A stretch of DNA of 64,000 nucleotides, from NCBI RefSeq assembly GCF_034676705.1, contig NZ_JAUCBS010000013.1, forward strand, positions 322,501 through 386,500. The letters run 5' to 3'. A program made the position numbers and the translations under genes. The notes beneath the pieces are model-generated. The model did not search any database. It saw only the letters and a program-made list of their open reading frames with translations, and was not told the origin of the DNA. The number at the start of each line of letters is the position of its first letter. Within the stretch, counting starts at the first letter, position 1. Below are positions 17,187 to 25,342 of the stretch, one piece after another. Source of the stretch: Gemmobacter sp. Its GTDB lineage: Bacteria; Pseudomonadota; Alphaproteobacteria; Rhodobacterales; Rhodobacteraceae.

Positions 17187-18788
17187 ATGACACAGGTTGC
17201 AACACCGTATCAGGCCTTTGCCCGCACGGCCGCGCGCCGGCCCGATCAGGTGTTCGCGCTGGCCCCGGCCTCGGCCCGGTTGCCCTGGGCGCCCGAAGGG
17301 TTCCGCATCACCTATGGCCAGGCGGCGGGGCAGGTGGCGGCCTTGCAGGCGGCTTATGCGGCGGCCGGATATGGCCGTGGGTCGCGCGTGGCGCTGCTGA
17401 TGCAGAACCGGCCGGAATTCCTGCTGCACTGGCTGGCGCTGAACGCCATCGGCGCCTCGATCGTGCCGCTGAACGGCGACATGCGCCCGGACGAGCTGCG
17501 CCACCAAATGGTGGTTTCGCAGGCCGAGGCGGTGATCGCCGTTCCGGGGTTCGAAAGCGTGCTGGCCGGTGTGCCCGAAGGCGTGCCGGTGGCCACCCCC
17601 GATGCGCCGCCGCCCGCGGCCCGCACCCGCCGCGCCCCGGATGGCGGTCATGCGGCCGACGAATCCGCCCTGCTGTTCACCTCTGGCAGCACGGGCCTGC
17701 CCAAGGCCTGCATCCTGTCCAACCACTACTTCCTGAACGTGGCGGAATGGTATGTCTCGATGCCGGGTCTGGGCGCAATGACCCCGGATGCCGAGGTGTC
17801 GCTGACCCCGCTGCCGTTCTTTCACATGAACGCGCTGGGCTGCACGGTGGTGGGGATGATGCTGATCGGTGGCACCATCGTGCCGCTGGACCGTTTCCAC
17901 CCCGACCGCTGGTGGGCCACCATCGCCGACAGCGGCGCCACCATCGTGCATTCGCTGGGGGTGATCCCCGCCATTCTGCTGCAACGCCCGGCCACCCCCG
18001 ACGATACCCGCCACAAGGCGCGGTTCACCTTTGGCCCCGGCGTGGATGCACAGCACAAGATCGACTTCGAGGCGCGCTTCAACCTGCCGATCATCGAAGG
18101 CTGGGCGATGACCGAAACCGGCGGGTCGGGCGTTACCGATACGGCCGGTGTGGACTACGAGCCTGGCCGCCGCTGCATCGGCCGCCCGCGCGCAGGGATG
18201 GAATGGCGCATCGTGAACGACGCGGACGAGGATCTGCCCATCGGCCAGCCCGGTGAACTGCTGGTGCGCTCTGCCGGGGCCGATCCGAGGCGCGGGTTCT
18301 TTTCGGGTTACCTTGGCAACCCCGAGGCGACCGAGGAGGCCTGGCGCGGCGGCTGGTTCCATACCGGCGACATCGTCGCGGCCGATGACGCGGGCCTGCT
18401 GTATTTCGTCGACCGCAAGAAAAGCATCATCCGCCGCTCGGGCGAGAATATCTCGGCCCTGGAGGTGGAGGCCGCGCTGGCCGCCGATCCGGCCGTCCGG
18501 GCCGTGGCGGTGACCCCGGTGTCCGACCCGGTGCGGGACGAGGAAGTGTTCGCCTTCATCGTGCCGGCAGACGGCATCCCCGATGCGGCGGCGCTGCTGG
18601 AACGGGTGGCGGACCGGCTGTCCTATCACAAGCTGCCGGGCTACGTGCTGTTCGCCGATGCGCTGCCGGTCAGTTCGACGCAAAAGCTGCAACGCGGACA
18701 GATCAAGGCCGATGCCGAGGCGGCGGTGGCCACCGGCCGCGCGCTGGACCTGCGGCGCACCAAGGGTGCGCTGCGCAAGGCGCATTAA
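17187..18788 (+). CDS. AMP-forming acyl-CoA synthetase (ligase 1)
   Basis: 533 residues of the ANL superfamily. The phosphate-binding loop LLFTSGSTGLPKACILS lies at residues 162-178, the A5 motif GWAMTETGG near 310, the A8 hinge FHTGDIVAADDAGLLYFVDRKKSIIRRSGENI near 410-440, and the catalytic A10 Lys in SSTQKLQRGQI near 510. It activates a carboxylic acid to its CoA thioester via an acyl-adenylate; closest in style to CaiC and long-chain acyl ligases. First gene of the operon; start at 17187 chosen because the longer frame overlaps promoter sequence. It is a paralog of the gene at 21987. Substrate is unknown. Confidence 0.92.
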   Translation: MTQVATPYQAFARTAARRPDQVFALAPASARLPWAPEGFRITYGQAAGQVAALQAAYAAAGYGRGSRVALLMQNRPEFLLHWLALNAIGASIVPLNGDMRPDELRHQMVVSQAEAVIAVPGFESVLAGVPEGVPVATPDAPPPAARTRRAPDGGHAADESALLFTSGSTGLPKACILSNHYFLNVAEWYVSMPGLGAMTPDAEVSLTPLPFFHMNALGCTVVGMMLIGGTIVPLDRFHPDRWWATIADSGATIVHSLGVIPAILLQRPATPDDTRHKARFTFGPGVDAQHKIDFEARFNLPIIEGWAMTETGGSGVTDTAGVDYEPGRRCIGRPRAGMEWRIVNDADEDLPIGQPGELLVRSAGADPRRGFFSGYLGNPEATEEAWRGGWFHTGDIVAADDAGLLYFVDRKKSIIRRSGENISALEVEAALAADPAVRAVAVTPVSDPVRDEEVFAFIVPADGIPDAAALLERVADRLSYHKLPGYVLFADALPVSSTQKLQRGQIKADAEAAVATGRALDLRRTKGALRKAH

Positions 18789-18801
18789 GGGGGGCAGGGC
18801 A

Positions 18802-19965
18802 ATGGCGCGCAAGGGATATGACGGGGTGGTTCTGGCGGCGCCGGTGACGGTGCCTTACGAGCGGTTCTCTACCCGTCCGGCGCAATGGTGGGTGGGCAAG
18901 GCGCTGGCGGCGCTGGCGCAGGTCTCGGGCCTGTCGCACCGCGAGTTCGACGGGTTTTCGCTGGCCAGCTTTTCCATGGCGCCCGACAGTGCCATCGGCC
19001 TGACCCAGCATTTCGGCCTGTCGCCGCGGTTTCTTGACTTTCTGCCGCTGGGCGGGGTGGCCGGGGTGGCCAGCATCCGCCGTGCCGCCCGGGTGGTGCA
19101 GATGGGCGATGCCGATGTGGTCGCCTGCATTGCCGCCGATACCAACGCGCCGCAATCCTTTCGCCAGTCTTTGGAGAATTTCTCGCGCTTTTCGCAGGAT
19201 GCCGTCTATCCCTATGGGGCGGGCGGGCCGAATGTGTCCTTTGCGCTGATCGCACAGGCCTATATGGCCGACACCGGGCTAAGCCGGGCTGACATCGGCC
19301 GTCTGGCCGTGGCGCAGCGGGCCAATGCGTTGCAAAACCCCAATGCGCTGATGAAAAAGCCCCTGACGCTGGACCAGTATCTGGCCGCCCGCGCCATCGC
19401 GCCGCCGATCCATCTGTTCGATTGCGTGATGCCCTGCGCGGGGGCCGAAGGTTTTCTGGTGATGCGCGAGGAGACGGCGCAGGCGCAGGGGCTGCCCTTT
19501 GTCCGCCTGACCGCCGCTATTGAACGGCATAACGGCTATCCCGACGATCCGGTCATGCTGCGCGGTGGCTGGCAGCGCGATGTGGCCGAGCTTTGGGCCA
19601 TGGCGGGGGTTGCGCCCGGCGCGGTCGATCTGGTGCAGACCTATGACGATTACCCGGTGATCAGCGCCATGCAGCTGGCCGATCTGGGCTTTTGCACGGC
19701 CAAGGAATTGCCGGAGTTCCTGAACGCCCATGATTTCACCACCACCGGCGATTTGCCGCACAACACCGGCGGGGGGCAGCTGTCGGCCGGGCAGGCGGGC
19801 TGTGCGGGCGGGCATATCGGGCTGGTCGAGAACATCCGCCAGCTGACCGGCACCGCCGGCGCGCGGCAGGTGGCCGGCGCGAAACGCGCGCTGGCCATGG
19901 GGTTCGGCATGATCAACTTTGATCGGGGCCTGGGATCCGGCGCCATCGTGCTGGAGGCTGCGTGA
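18802..19965 (+). CDS. Thiolase-like protein (SCP-X/Ltp type), lacking the usual nucleophilic Cys
   Basis: 387 residues with thiolase fold landmarks: ADVVACIAADTN near 105, YDDYPVISAMQLADLGFC at 281-298, and HNTGGGQLSAGQAGCAGGHIG at 320-340. In degradative thiolases the acylated Cys sits in a VNxxCxSG loop; here the equivalent segment is LPLGGVAGVASI (82-92), with no Cys. The Tyr-rich YDDY segment resembles Ltp2-type aldolases of steroid side-chain degradation, which work with a DUF35 partner. A DUF35 domain is encoded by the very next gene, whose ATG overlaps this stop. Retro-aldolase activity on a beta-hydroxyacyl-CoA is therefore more likely than thiolysis, but this is inferred. Confidence 0.82.
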   Translation: MARKGYDGVVLAAPVTVPYERFSTRPAQWWVGKALAALAQVSGLSHREFDGFSLASFSMAPDSAIGLTQHFGLSPRFLDFLPLGGVAGVASIRRAARVVQMGDADVVACIAADTNAPQSFRQSLENFSRFSQDAVYPYGAGGPNVSFALIAQAYMADTGLSRADIGRLAVAQRANALQNPNALMKKPLTLDQYLAARAIAPPIHLFDCVMPCAGAEGFLVMREETAQAQGLPFVRLTAAIERHNGYPDDPVMLRGGWQRDVAELWAMAGVAPGAVDLVQTYDDYPVISAMQLADLGFCTAKELPEFLNAHDFTTTGDLPHNTGGGQLSAGQAGCAGGHIGLVENIRQLTGTAGARQVAGAKRALAMGFGMINFDRGLGSGAIVLEAA

Positions 19966-21188
19966 TGCGTGTGAAGAAGAATCCGGTCCTGCGCACCCGC
20001 CGCCCGCTGCTGCCCCCCGGTGCCCGCAGCCGCGCCGCGCATCTGCTGGCCGCCGCCGCCGGGCAGGGGCGGTTCGCGCTGCCCTGCTGCACGGCCTGCG
20101 GGCGCTACAGCTGGCCGATGCCGGAACTGTGCCCCGCCTGCCTGTCCGAGGTTGCGCTGAAACCCGCGCCGACCGGCGCCTCGGTGCTGTCCGCCACCAC
20201 GGCCGAGGTTCCGGCCGACAGCTATTTCCGCGAACGCGCGCCGTGGCGGGTGGGGCTGGTGCAGATGGACTGCGGGCCGCAGGCGGTGGTCCACCTCGGG
20301 CGGGACTGCGCGCCGGGGGGCAAGGTGGCGCTGAGCCTGATGCTGGACCGCGCCGGGCAGGCGGTGCTGTTCGCCGCGAAAAAGGGGCAGGACATGACCG
20401 CCGATCCGCAATGGCACGAGATGACGGCCAATCCCCGCGACCGCCGCGTCCTGATCACCGACGCCCGCCATGTCTGTGCCCTGCCGCTGGCCAAGGCGCT
20501 GATCAAGGCGGGGGCGCACGCGGTTTTCGTCGGGGTGCCCGAGGACTGGAAGCCGCTGCCGACCCGCGAGGCGTTCGCCGCCATTCCGGGCGTGACGCTG
20601 CTGCCGCTCGACGTGATCTCCGACCGCTCGGTCGAGGATCTGGCCCGCGACATCGGCGGCAAGGTGGAGATCCTGATCAACACCGCCGATCTGCCCCGCC
20701 CGGGTGGCCTGGGCGCCCCGTCCGCCGCAGCCGAGGCGCGGCAGGCGATGGAGGTTGTGGCCTTTGGCCTGATGCGACTGGGCCGGGTGTTCGGCCCGGC
20801 CATGGCAGGGCGCGGGGCCGACGGTAACAATGGCGCGGTGGCCTGGGTGAACGTCGGCTCGGTCTTTGGCCGCGCGCATCCGCCGGCATTTGCCGGCTAT
20901 GCCGCCGCCCACGCCGCCGCGCTGGCCTTTGGCCATGCCCTGCGCGCCGATCTGGCCCACGGCGGCGTGCGGCTGATGACGGTGCTGTCAGGCCCGACCG
21001 AAGATGACTGGTTCCAGACCTTTCCCCAGCCCAAGGTTGCCGGCAAGGCGCTGGCCGATGCTATCGTATCGGGCCTGATGAAGGGGCTGGAGGAGGTGGT
21101 GGTGGGCGATCTGGCCCGCGATCTGCTGGATCGGCTGGCGGAAAACCCCAAGGCGCTGGAACGCGACCTTGCCCAGGGGAGGTTCTGA
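19965..21188 (+). CDS. DUF35 (zinc-ribbon/OB) domain fused to a degenerate SDR domain
   Basis: 407 residues. The first ~140 form a DUF35 unit: a rubredoxin-like zinc ribbon with C42-x2-C45 and C56-x2-C59, then an OB-fold. Residues ~158-400 are a short-chain dehydrogenase fold, but its motifs are eroded. The glycine-rich TGxxxGIG is TDARHVCA (165-172), NNAG is NTAD (239-242), and the active-site YxxxK is YAAAH (312-316), with the Lys replaced by His; Ser299 remains. The SDR half probably lacks dehydrogenase activity and may serve as a scaffold. DUF35 likely pairs with the thiolase-like protein upstream. Coupled at both ends by overlapping start/stop codons; a GTG at 19962 is an alternative start. 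Confidence 0.85.
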   Translation: MRVKKNPVLRTRRPLLPPGARSRAAHLLAAAAGQGRFALPCCTACGRYSWPMPELCPACLSEVALKPAPTGASVLSATTAEVPADSYFRERAPWRVGLVQMDCGPQAVVHLGRDCAPGGKVALSLMLDRAGQAVLFAAKKGQDMTADPQWHEMTANPRDRRVLITDARHVCALPLAKALIKAGAHAVFVGVPEDWKPLPTREAFAAIPGVTLLPLDVISDRSVEDLARDIGGKVEILINTADLPRPGGLGAPSAAAEARQAMEVVAFGLMRLGRVFGPAMAGRGADGNNGAVAWVNVGSVFGRAHPPAFAGYAAAHAAALAFGHALRADLAHGGVRLMTVLSGPTEDDWFQTFPQPKVAGKALADAIVSGLMKGLEEVVVGDLARDLLDRLAENPKALERDLAQGRF

Positions 21189-21979
21189 TGATCCTTGCAA
21201 CGCTGACTGCCGCCCTGTCGACCGGCGCCGTCCGGGTGGTGGACCTGACCCAGACCCTGACCGAGGATTTCCCCACCATCGTGCTGCCGCCGGAATTCGG
21301 CGCCTCGGCCCCGGTGAGGATCGAGCGGATCAGCCGCTACGATGCGGCGGGTCCGGCGTGGTACTGGAACAACCTGTCGTTCGGCGAACATACCGGCACG
21401 CATTTCGACGCGCCCGCCCATTGGTTCACCGGCCGGGACATGCCGCGCGGCACGGTGGATACGCTGCCGCCGGAACATATGGTGGCGCCCGCCGTGGTGA
21501 TCGACTGTTCCGCCGAAAGTGCCGCGAATGATGACCACCTGCTTACCCGCGCGGCGCTGGAGGCGTGGGAACTGGCGCATGGCCGCATTCCCTCCGGTGC
21601 CTGGGTGCTGATGCGCAGCGACTGGTCGCAGCGCAGGGGCGCGGCCTATGCCAACCTGCGCGCCGATGGCGCCCATACCCCCGGCCCGGATGCCGAGGCG
21701 ATGCGCTGGCTGGTGCAGGACCGGGGCATCCTGGGTTTTGGCACCGAAACCATCGGCACCGATGCCGGGCAGGGCGGCGATTTCCAGCCGCCCTATCCGG
21801 CCCACCACTATCTGCACGGCGCGGGCCGCTATGGCCTGCAATGCCTGACCAACCTGCATCTGCTGCCTGCCACCGGCACCGTGCTGCTGGCCGCACCGCT
21901 GAAGGTGCACGAAGGGTCGGGCAGCCCCCTTCGCGTGCTGGCCCTGGTGCCCGGCACCCCTGACGTTTCGCAAAGGTGA
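21188..21979 (+). CDS. Cyclase-family metal-dependent hydrolase (kynurenine formamidase fold)
   Basis: 263 residues of the PF04199 cyclase family. The metal-binding signature HTGTHFDAPAHW is at about residues 75-86; further conserved elements are VLMRSDWSQR near 140, GFGTETIGTDAG near 183 and the HHYLHGAGRYGLQCLTNL block near 205. Members hydrolyse amide, lactam, ester or cyclic ketone bonds (KynB formamidase, isatin hydrolase, alginate-related cyclases). In this operon it may open a ring or lactone produced by another enzyme. Its ATG overlaps the stop of the DUF35-SDR gene. Cytosolic; substrate unknown. Confidence 0.87.
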   Translation: MILATLTAALSTGAVRVVDLTQTLTEDFPTIVLPPEFGASAPVRIERISRYDAAGPAWYWNNLSFGEHTGTHFDAPAHWFTGRDMPRGTVDTLPPEHMVAPAVVIDCSAESAANDDHLLTRAALEAWELAHGRIPSGAWVLMRSDWSQRRGAAYANLRADGAHTPGPDAEAMRWLVQDRGILGFGTETIGTDAGQGGDFQPPYPAHHYLHGAGRYGLQCLTNLHLLPATGTVLLAAPLKVHEGSGSPLRVLALVPGTPDVSQR

Positions 21980-21986
21980 TCCAGCC

Positions 21987-23606
21987 ATGACGCTTGCCGC
22001 CACCCCTTCGCTGCAACTGGCCGCACAGGCGGCGCGGTTCGCCGACCATCCGCTGTTCATCCTGCCGCAGGCGGTGGCCGACCTGTGGGCCACCGGCCGC
22101 ACGCAATGGACCTATGCCGAGGTGCTGGCGCAGGTCGAACGCCTGCGCGCGGGCTATGCGGCCGCAGGCTATGGTGCCGGCCACCGGGTGGCGCTGCTGC
22201 TGGAAAACCGGCCGGCACATTTCTTTCACTGGCTGGCGCTGAACGGGCTGGGCGTGGCGATCGTGCCGATCAACCCCGATGCGACGTCCGATGAAGTGGC
22301 CTATCTGCTGGGCCATTCCGGGGCCGTCCTGGCGGTGGCGCTGCCGGCGCGGCTGGGGCAGATGCAGGGGCACGGGATCCCGGCGATTGCCGATGGCGAT
22401 GTGCCGCCCCCGGCACCCACCCTGGCCGGCGCCATGCCGGACCCGGGCACCGGCGAATGCGCGCTGATCTATACCTCGGGCACCACGGGCAAGCCCAAGG
22501 GCTGCATGCTGTCGGATCTGTATTTCATGCAGTGGGGCGCCTGGTATGCCGCGCAGCCCGATCCGGTCGCCCTGCGCCCCGGGGCCGAGCGGTTGATGAC
22601 CCCGCTGCCGGCGTTCCATGTCAATGCCATGGGCAACAGCTTCATGGGCATGCTGGCCACCGGCGGGGCACAGGTGATCATCGACCGTTTCCATCCCCGC
22701 AGCTGGTGGGACATGGCGCGGGAAACCGGGGCGACCTGTTTCCACTATCTGGGCGTGATGCCGGCCATCCTGCTGGCCATCGCCGCCGATGCGCGCGACC
22801 GCGACCATTCCTTGCGCTTTGGCCTGGGCGGCGGCGTGCATGCCGACCATCATGCCGCCTTCGAGGACCGCTTTGGCGTGCCGCTGCTGGAAGGCTGGGC
22901 GATGACCGAAACCGGCGGTGCCTGCCTGCTGAGCGCGGTGGCCGAACCGCGCAATGTCGGCACCCGTTGCCTGGGCCGCGCCGACCGGGCCGGTCCTGCC
23001 ATGGATTACCGTTTGATCGACGACCAGGGGCTGGATGTTTCCCCCGGCACCCCTGGCGAACTGGTGGTCCGCGCACGGGGGGACGACCCCCGGCGCGGCC
23101 TTTTTTCCGGGTATCTGAACGATCCCGCCGCCACCGATGCGATCTGGCAGGGTGGCTGGCTGCATACCGGCGATATCATGCGGCAGGGGCCGGATGGCGC
23201 GCTGCATTTCATGGACCGCAAGAAGAACATCATCCGCCGGTCGGGCGAGAATATCGCCGCGCTGGAGGTGGAGGGCATTCTGAACACCCATCCGCTGGTG
23301 GCGCAGGTCGCCGTCGTGGCCGCCGACGAACCCCTGCGGGGCGAAGAGGTGCTGGCGGTCGTGGTGCCGAAACCCGGCGCCGATGAACCGGCGCTGGCCC
23401 GCGCGCTGATGGACCACGCGGCAGAGCGGCTGGCTTATTACAAGGTGCCGGGGTTCGTCGTGTTCCGCGATGCGCTGCCGGTGACCTCGACCCAGAAGGT
23501 GCGCAAGGCCGATCTGGGCGGGCTGACCGAAAACCCGATGGCCGACCCGCGCGCCCACGATCTGCGCCCGGAAAAACAGGCGCTGCGCCGCGCCGCGTCC
23601 CATTGA
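21987..23606 (+). CDS. AMP-forming acyl-CoA synthetase (ligase 2)
   Basis: 539 residues. A3 loop ALIYTSGTTGKPKGCMLS near residue 158, A5 GWAMTETGG near 300, A8 LHTGDIMRQGPDGALHFMDRKKNIIRRSGENIAALEVEG near 400, and A10 Lys in TSTQKVRKADLG near 505, so it is catalytically intact. It is clearly paralogous to ligase 1 at 17187 (shared LFSGYL, HWLALN and TETGG blocks), and resembles crotonobetaine/carnitine CoA ligase CaiC. AAGGTG lies nine bases before the ATG, 7 nt after the cyclase stop. It ends the first half of the cluster; the TRAP genes have their own promoter 133 nt further on. Confidence 0.92.
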   Translation: MTLAATPSLQLAAQAARFADHPLFILPQAVADLWATGRTQWTYAEVLAQVERLRAGYAAAGYGAGHRVALLLENRPAHFFHWLALNGLGVAIVPINPDATSDEVAYLLGHSGAVLAVALPARLGQMQGHGIPAIADGDVPPPAPTLAGAMPDPGTGECALIYTSGTTGKPKGCMLSDLYFMQWGAWYAAQPDPVALRPGAERLMTPLPAFHVNAMGNSFMGMLATGGAQVIIDRFHPRSWWDMARETGATCFHYLGVMPAILLAIAADARDRDHSLRFGLGGGVHADHHAAFEDRFGVPLLEGWAMTETGGACLLSAVAEPRNVGTRCLGRADRAGPAMDYRLIDDQGLDVSPGTPGELVVRARGDDPRRGLFSGYLNDPAATDAIWQGGWLHTGDIMRQGPDGALHFMDRKKNIIRRSGENIAALEVEGILNTHPLVAQVAVVAADEPLRGEEVLAVVVPKPGADEPALARALMDHAAERLAYYKVPGFVVFRDALPVTSTQKVRKADLGGLTENPMADPRAHDLRPEKQALRRAASH

Positions 23607-23611
23607 TCAAA

Positions 23612-23645
23612 TTGACAGGGAGGCCTCGGACACTGTATACAGAAT
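23612..23645 (+). promoter_or_regulatory. Promoter of the TRAP operon with TATAC palindrome (candidate GntR operator)
   Basis: TTGACA at 23612-23617 and TATACA at 23636-23641 are spaced 18 nt apart (or GTATAC, 17 nt). The -10 box is embedded in the perfect palindrome CTGTATACAG at 23633-23642, similar to TNGTATACNA sites of FadR-subgroup GntR repressors. A GntR gene is encoded in the same operon at 27391, and an identical CTGTATACAGAAT lies at 28563-28575. Confidence 0.55.
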
Positions 23646-23738
23646 ACTAATAACGACCTTCCCCACGCAGGGCAGGATCGACCAAGGCCCCGAAAGCCGG
23701 GCAAGGCGCCCGGAAGCCACCCCAACAAGGAGCGACCC

Positions 23739-24713
23739 ATGAAATTCCTGAAACCGGCGGCGCTGGCTGCCATGATGGCGGTGTTCGGCACCGCCGCCGC
23801 CGCCGAAGATGTCATCAACGCGGTCACCTTCACCCCCGGCCCGAGCGATTTCTCGAAAGAATTTGCCCGCTTCGTCGAGGATGTGAACGCCAAGGGCAAA
23901 GGCGTTGTTCGCATCGACATCAAGGGTGGGCCGGAAGTCATCCCGAACCCGCAGCTGGGCACCGCGCAGCAGTCGGGTCTGATCGACATGGTGCTGCTGC
24001 CGGCGGGCCTGTACCTGGAACTGGTGCCCGAAGGCGAGGTTCTGTCGGCTTCGTCCCTGCCGCCGGCAGAGGCGCGCAAGAACGGCGCCTGGGATCTGAT
24101 CGACAGCATCTACCAGAAAAAGGGCAACGCCAAGCTGCTGGCGCATATGGACGCCTCGGCCGGTTTCCACCTGTGGACGGTGAACGAACCGAAGCTGAAC
24201 GCCGACGGCATGGTCGATTTCAAGGACATCGTGCTGCGCGCCTCGCCGCTGTACAAGCAGCTGTTCGAAAACCTGGGCGCCACCTTCATCATCCAGCCGG
24301 CGGGCGAGGTCTATACCTCGCTGGAGCGTGGCGTGATCAACGCGAACGCCTATCCCGCACTCGGCTATGCCTCGTTCGGCTGGGACAAGTTCACCAAGTA
24401 CCGCGTCGATCCCAGCTTCTTCCGCATGGACGTGCTGATCTCGATGAACCTCGACCGGTTCAACGACCTGTCGCCCGAAGCGCAGAAGATCATCGTCGAT
24501 ACCGCGGCCGAGCATGAGGCAAAGAGCTTTGCCGATACCGCGACGCTGGTTGAAAAGCTGAAGGCGGACATGGTTGCCAACGGCCAGAAGCCGGTCGAGA
24601 TGAAGGATCCGGGCAAGACCAAGTTCCTGGAAGCTGCCGCCGCCGCCTCGTGGCAGCGGATGGAAGCCCGCGATGCGACCTATATCGCGGATCTGAAGAA
24701 ACTGTTCCAATGA
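23739..24713 (+). CDS. TRAP transporter substrate-binding protein, DctP family
   Basis: 324 residues with a cleavable signal peptide (MKFLKPAALAAMMAVFGTAAAA) for export to the periplasm. The DctP fold is recognisable from the Arg-containing IVLRASPLYKQLFENLGATFIIQPAGEVYTSLERGVINANAYP stretch (residues ~163-205), where the conserved Arg usually binds the substrate carboxylate. AAGGAG stands 6-7 nt before the ATG. It captures a carboxylate-type ligand and passes it to the DctQ/M pair downstream. The ligand is probably the compound catabolised by the flanking genes. Confidence 0.94.
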   Translation: MKFLKPAALAAMMAVFGTAAAAEDVINAVTFTPGPSDFSKEFARFVEDVNAKGKGVVRIDIKGGPEVIPNPQLGTAQQSGLIDMVLLPAGLYLELVPEGEVLSASSLPPAEARKNGAWDLIDSIYQKKGNAKLLAHMDASAGFHLWTVNEPKLNADGMVDFKDIVLRASPLYKQLFENLGATFIIQPAGEVYTSLERGVINANAYPALGYASFGWDKFTKYRVDPSFFRMDVLISMNLDRFNDLSPEAQKIIVDTAAEHEAKSFADTATLVEKLKADMVANGQKPVEMKDPGKTKFLEAAAAASWQRMEARDATYIADLKKLFQ

Positions 24714-24722
24714 TCTGACGAT

Positions 24723-24752
24723 CTGCGGGCGGGCTGCATGGCCCGCCCGCAG
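24723..24752. other. 12-bp perfect hairpin between dctP-type and dctQ-type genes
   Basis: CTGCGGGCGGGC (24723-24734) pairs perfectly with GCCCGCCCGCAG (24741-24752) around a 6-nt loop, 10 nt after the binding-protein stop. No T-run follows. It probably protects the 3' end of the binding-protein mRNA or causes partial termination, so that the binding protein is made in excess over the membrane subunits. Confidence 0.6.
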
Positions 24753-24826
24753 GCGTTCCGGTCCCTGATGCCGCGCCCTGTGGCGACAGGTATCGCATAC
24801 CCCCTCCCATCCATCGGGATTTGCCC

Positions 24827-25339
24827 ATGAACCTTCTGTTTGACCTGACGGGTCGGGCCAGTCAGTTGCTGGCCATCGCTGCCCGCATCCTGATCGGTGC
24901 GCTTGTGCTGCTGGTTGTCGCCGATGTTGCCGTGCGCAATATCGGATTGCGGCCGCTTGGCTGGGCCGTGAACACCTCGGAATTCTTCCTGCTGTATGTC
25001 ACCTTCTTGTCGATGCCCTGGCTGATCCGCACCAAGGGGCATGTCTTCGTCGAATTCCTGCGTATTGCGCTGCCGGCCAGCGCCAAGCGCGTCATGGCGC
25101 GCATCGTCTATGTCGGCTGCATGGTGCTGTGCCTGTATCTGGGCTGGGTGGCGCTGAATTCGATGATTCTGTCGGTGCAGCGCGGCACCTACGAGATGCG
25201 GACCTTCGATATTCCGAAATGGGTGGTCTTCGCCCCCATGGTCGGGGCCTTTGGCCTGTCGGCGCTGGAATGGCTGCGCTTTGCCCTGGGATATGACGAC
25301 ATGTACGACCGCGACCTCATGGAAGTCGGGGGGCACTGA
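24827..25339 (+). CDS. TRAP transporter small permease, DctQ family
   Basis: 170 residues with four hydrophobic helices (about 15-38, 50-66, 88-108 and 128-148) and the conserved central EFFLLYVTFLSMPWLIRTKGHVFVE motif of DctQ proteins. It forms the small membrane subunit that joins DctM in the inner membrane. I chose ATG 24827 over an in-frame TTG two codons earlier. The gap of 113 nt from the binding-protein gene contains a strong hairpin; the large permease follows after 3 nt. Confidence 0.92.
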   Translation: MNLLFDLTGRASQLLAIAARILIGALVLLVVADVAVRNIGLRPLGWAVNTSEFFLLYVTFLSMPWLIRTKGHVFVEFLRIALPASAKRVMARIVYVGCMVLCLYLGWVALNSMILSVQRGTYEMRTFDIPKWVVFAPMVGAFGLSALEWLRFALGYDDMYDRDLMEVGGH

Positions 25340-25342
25340 GCG

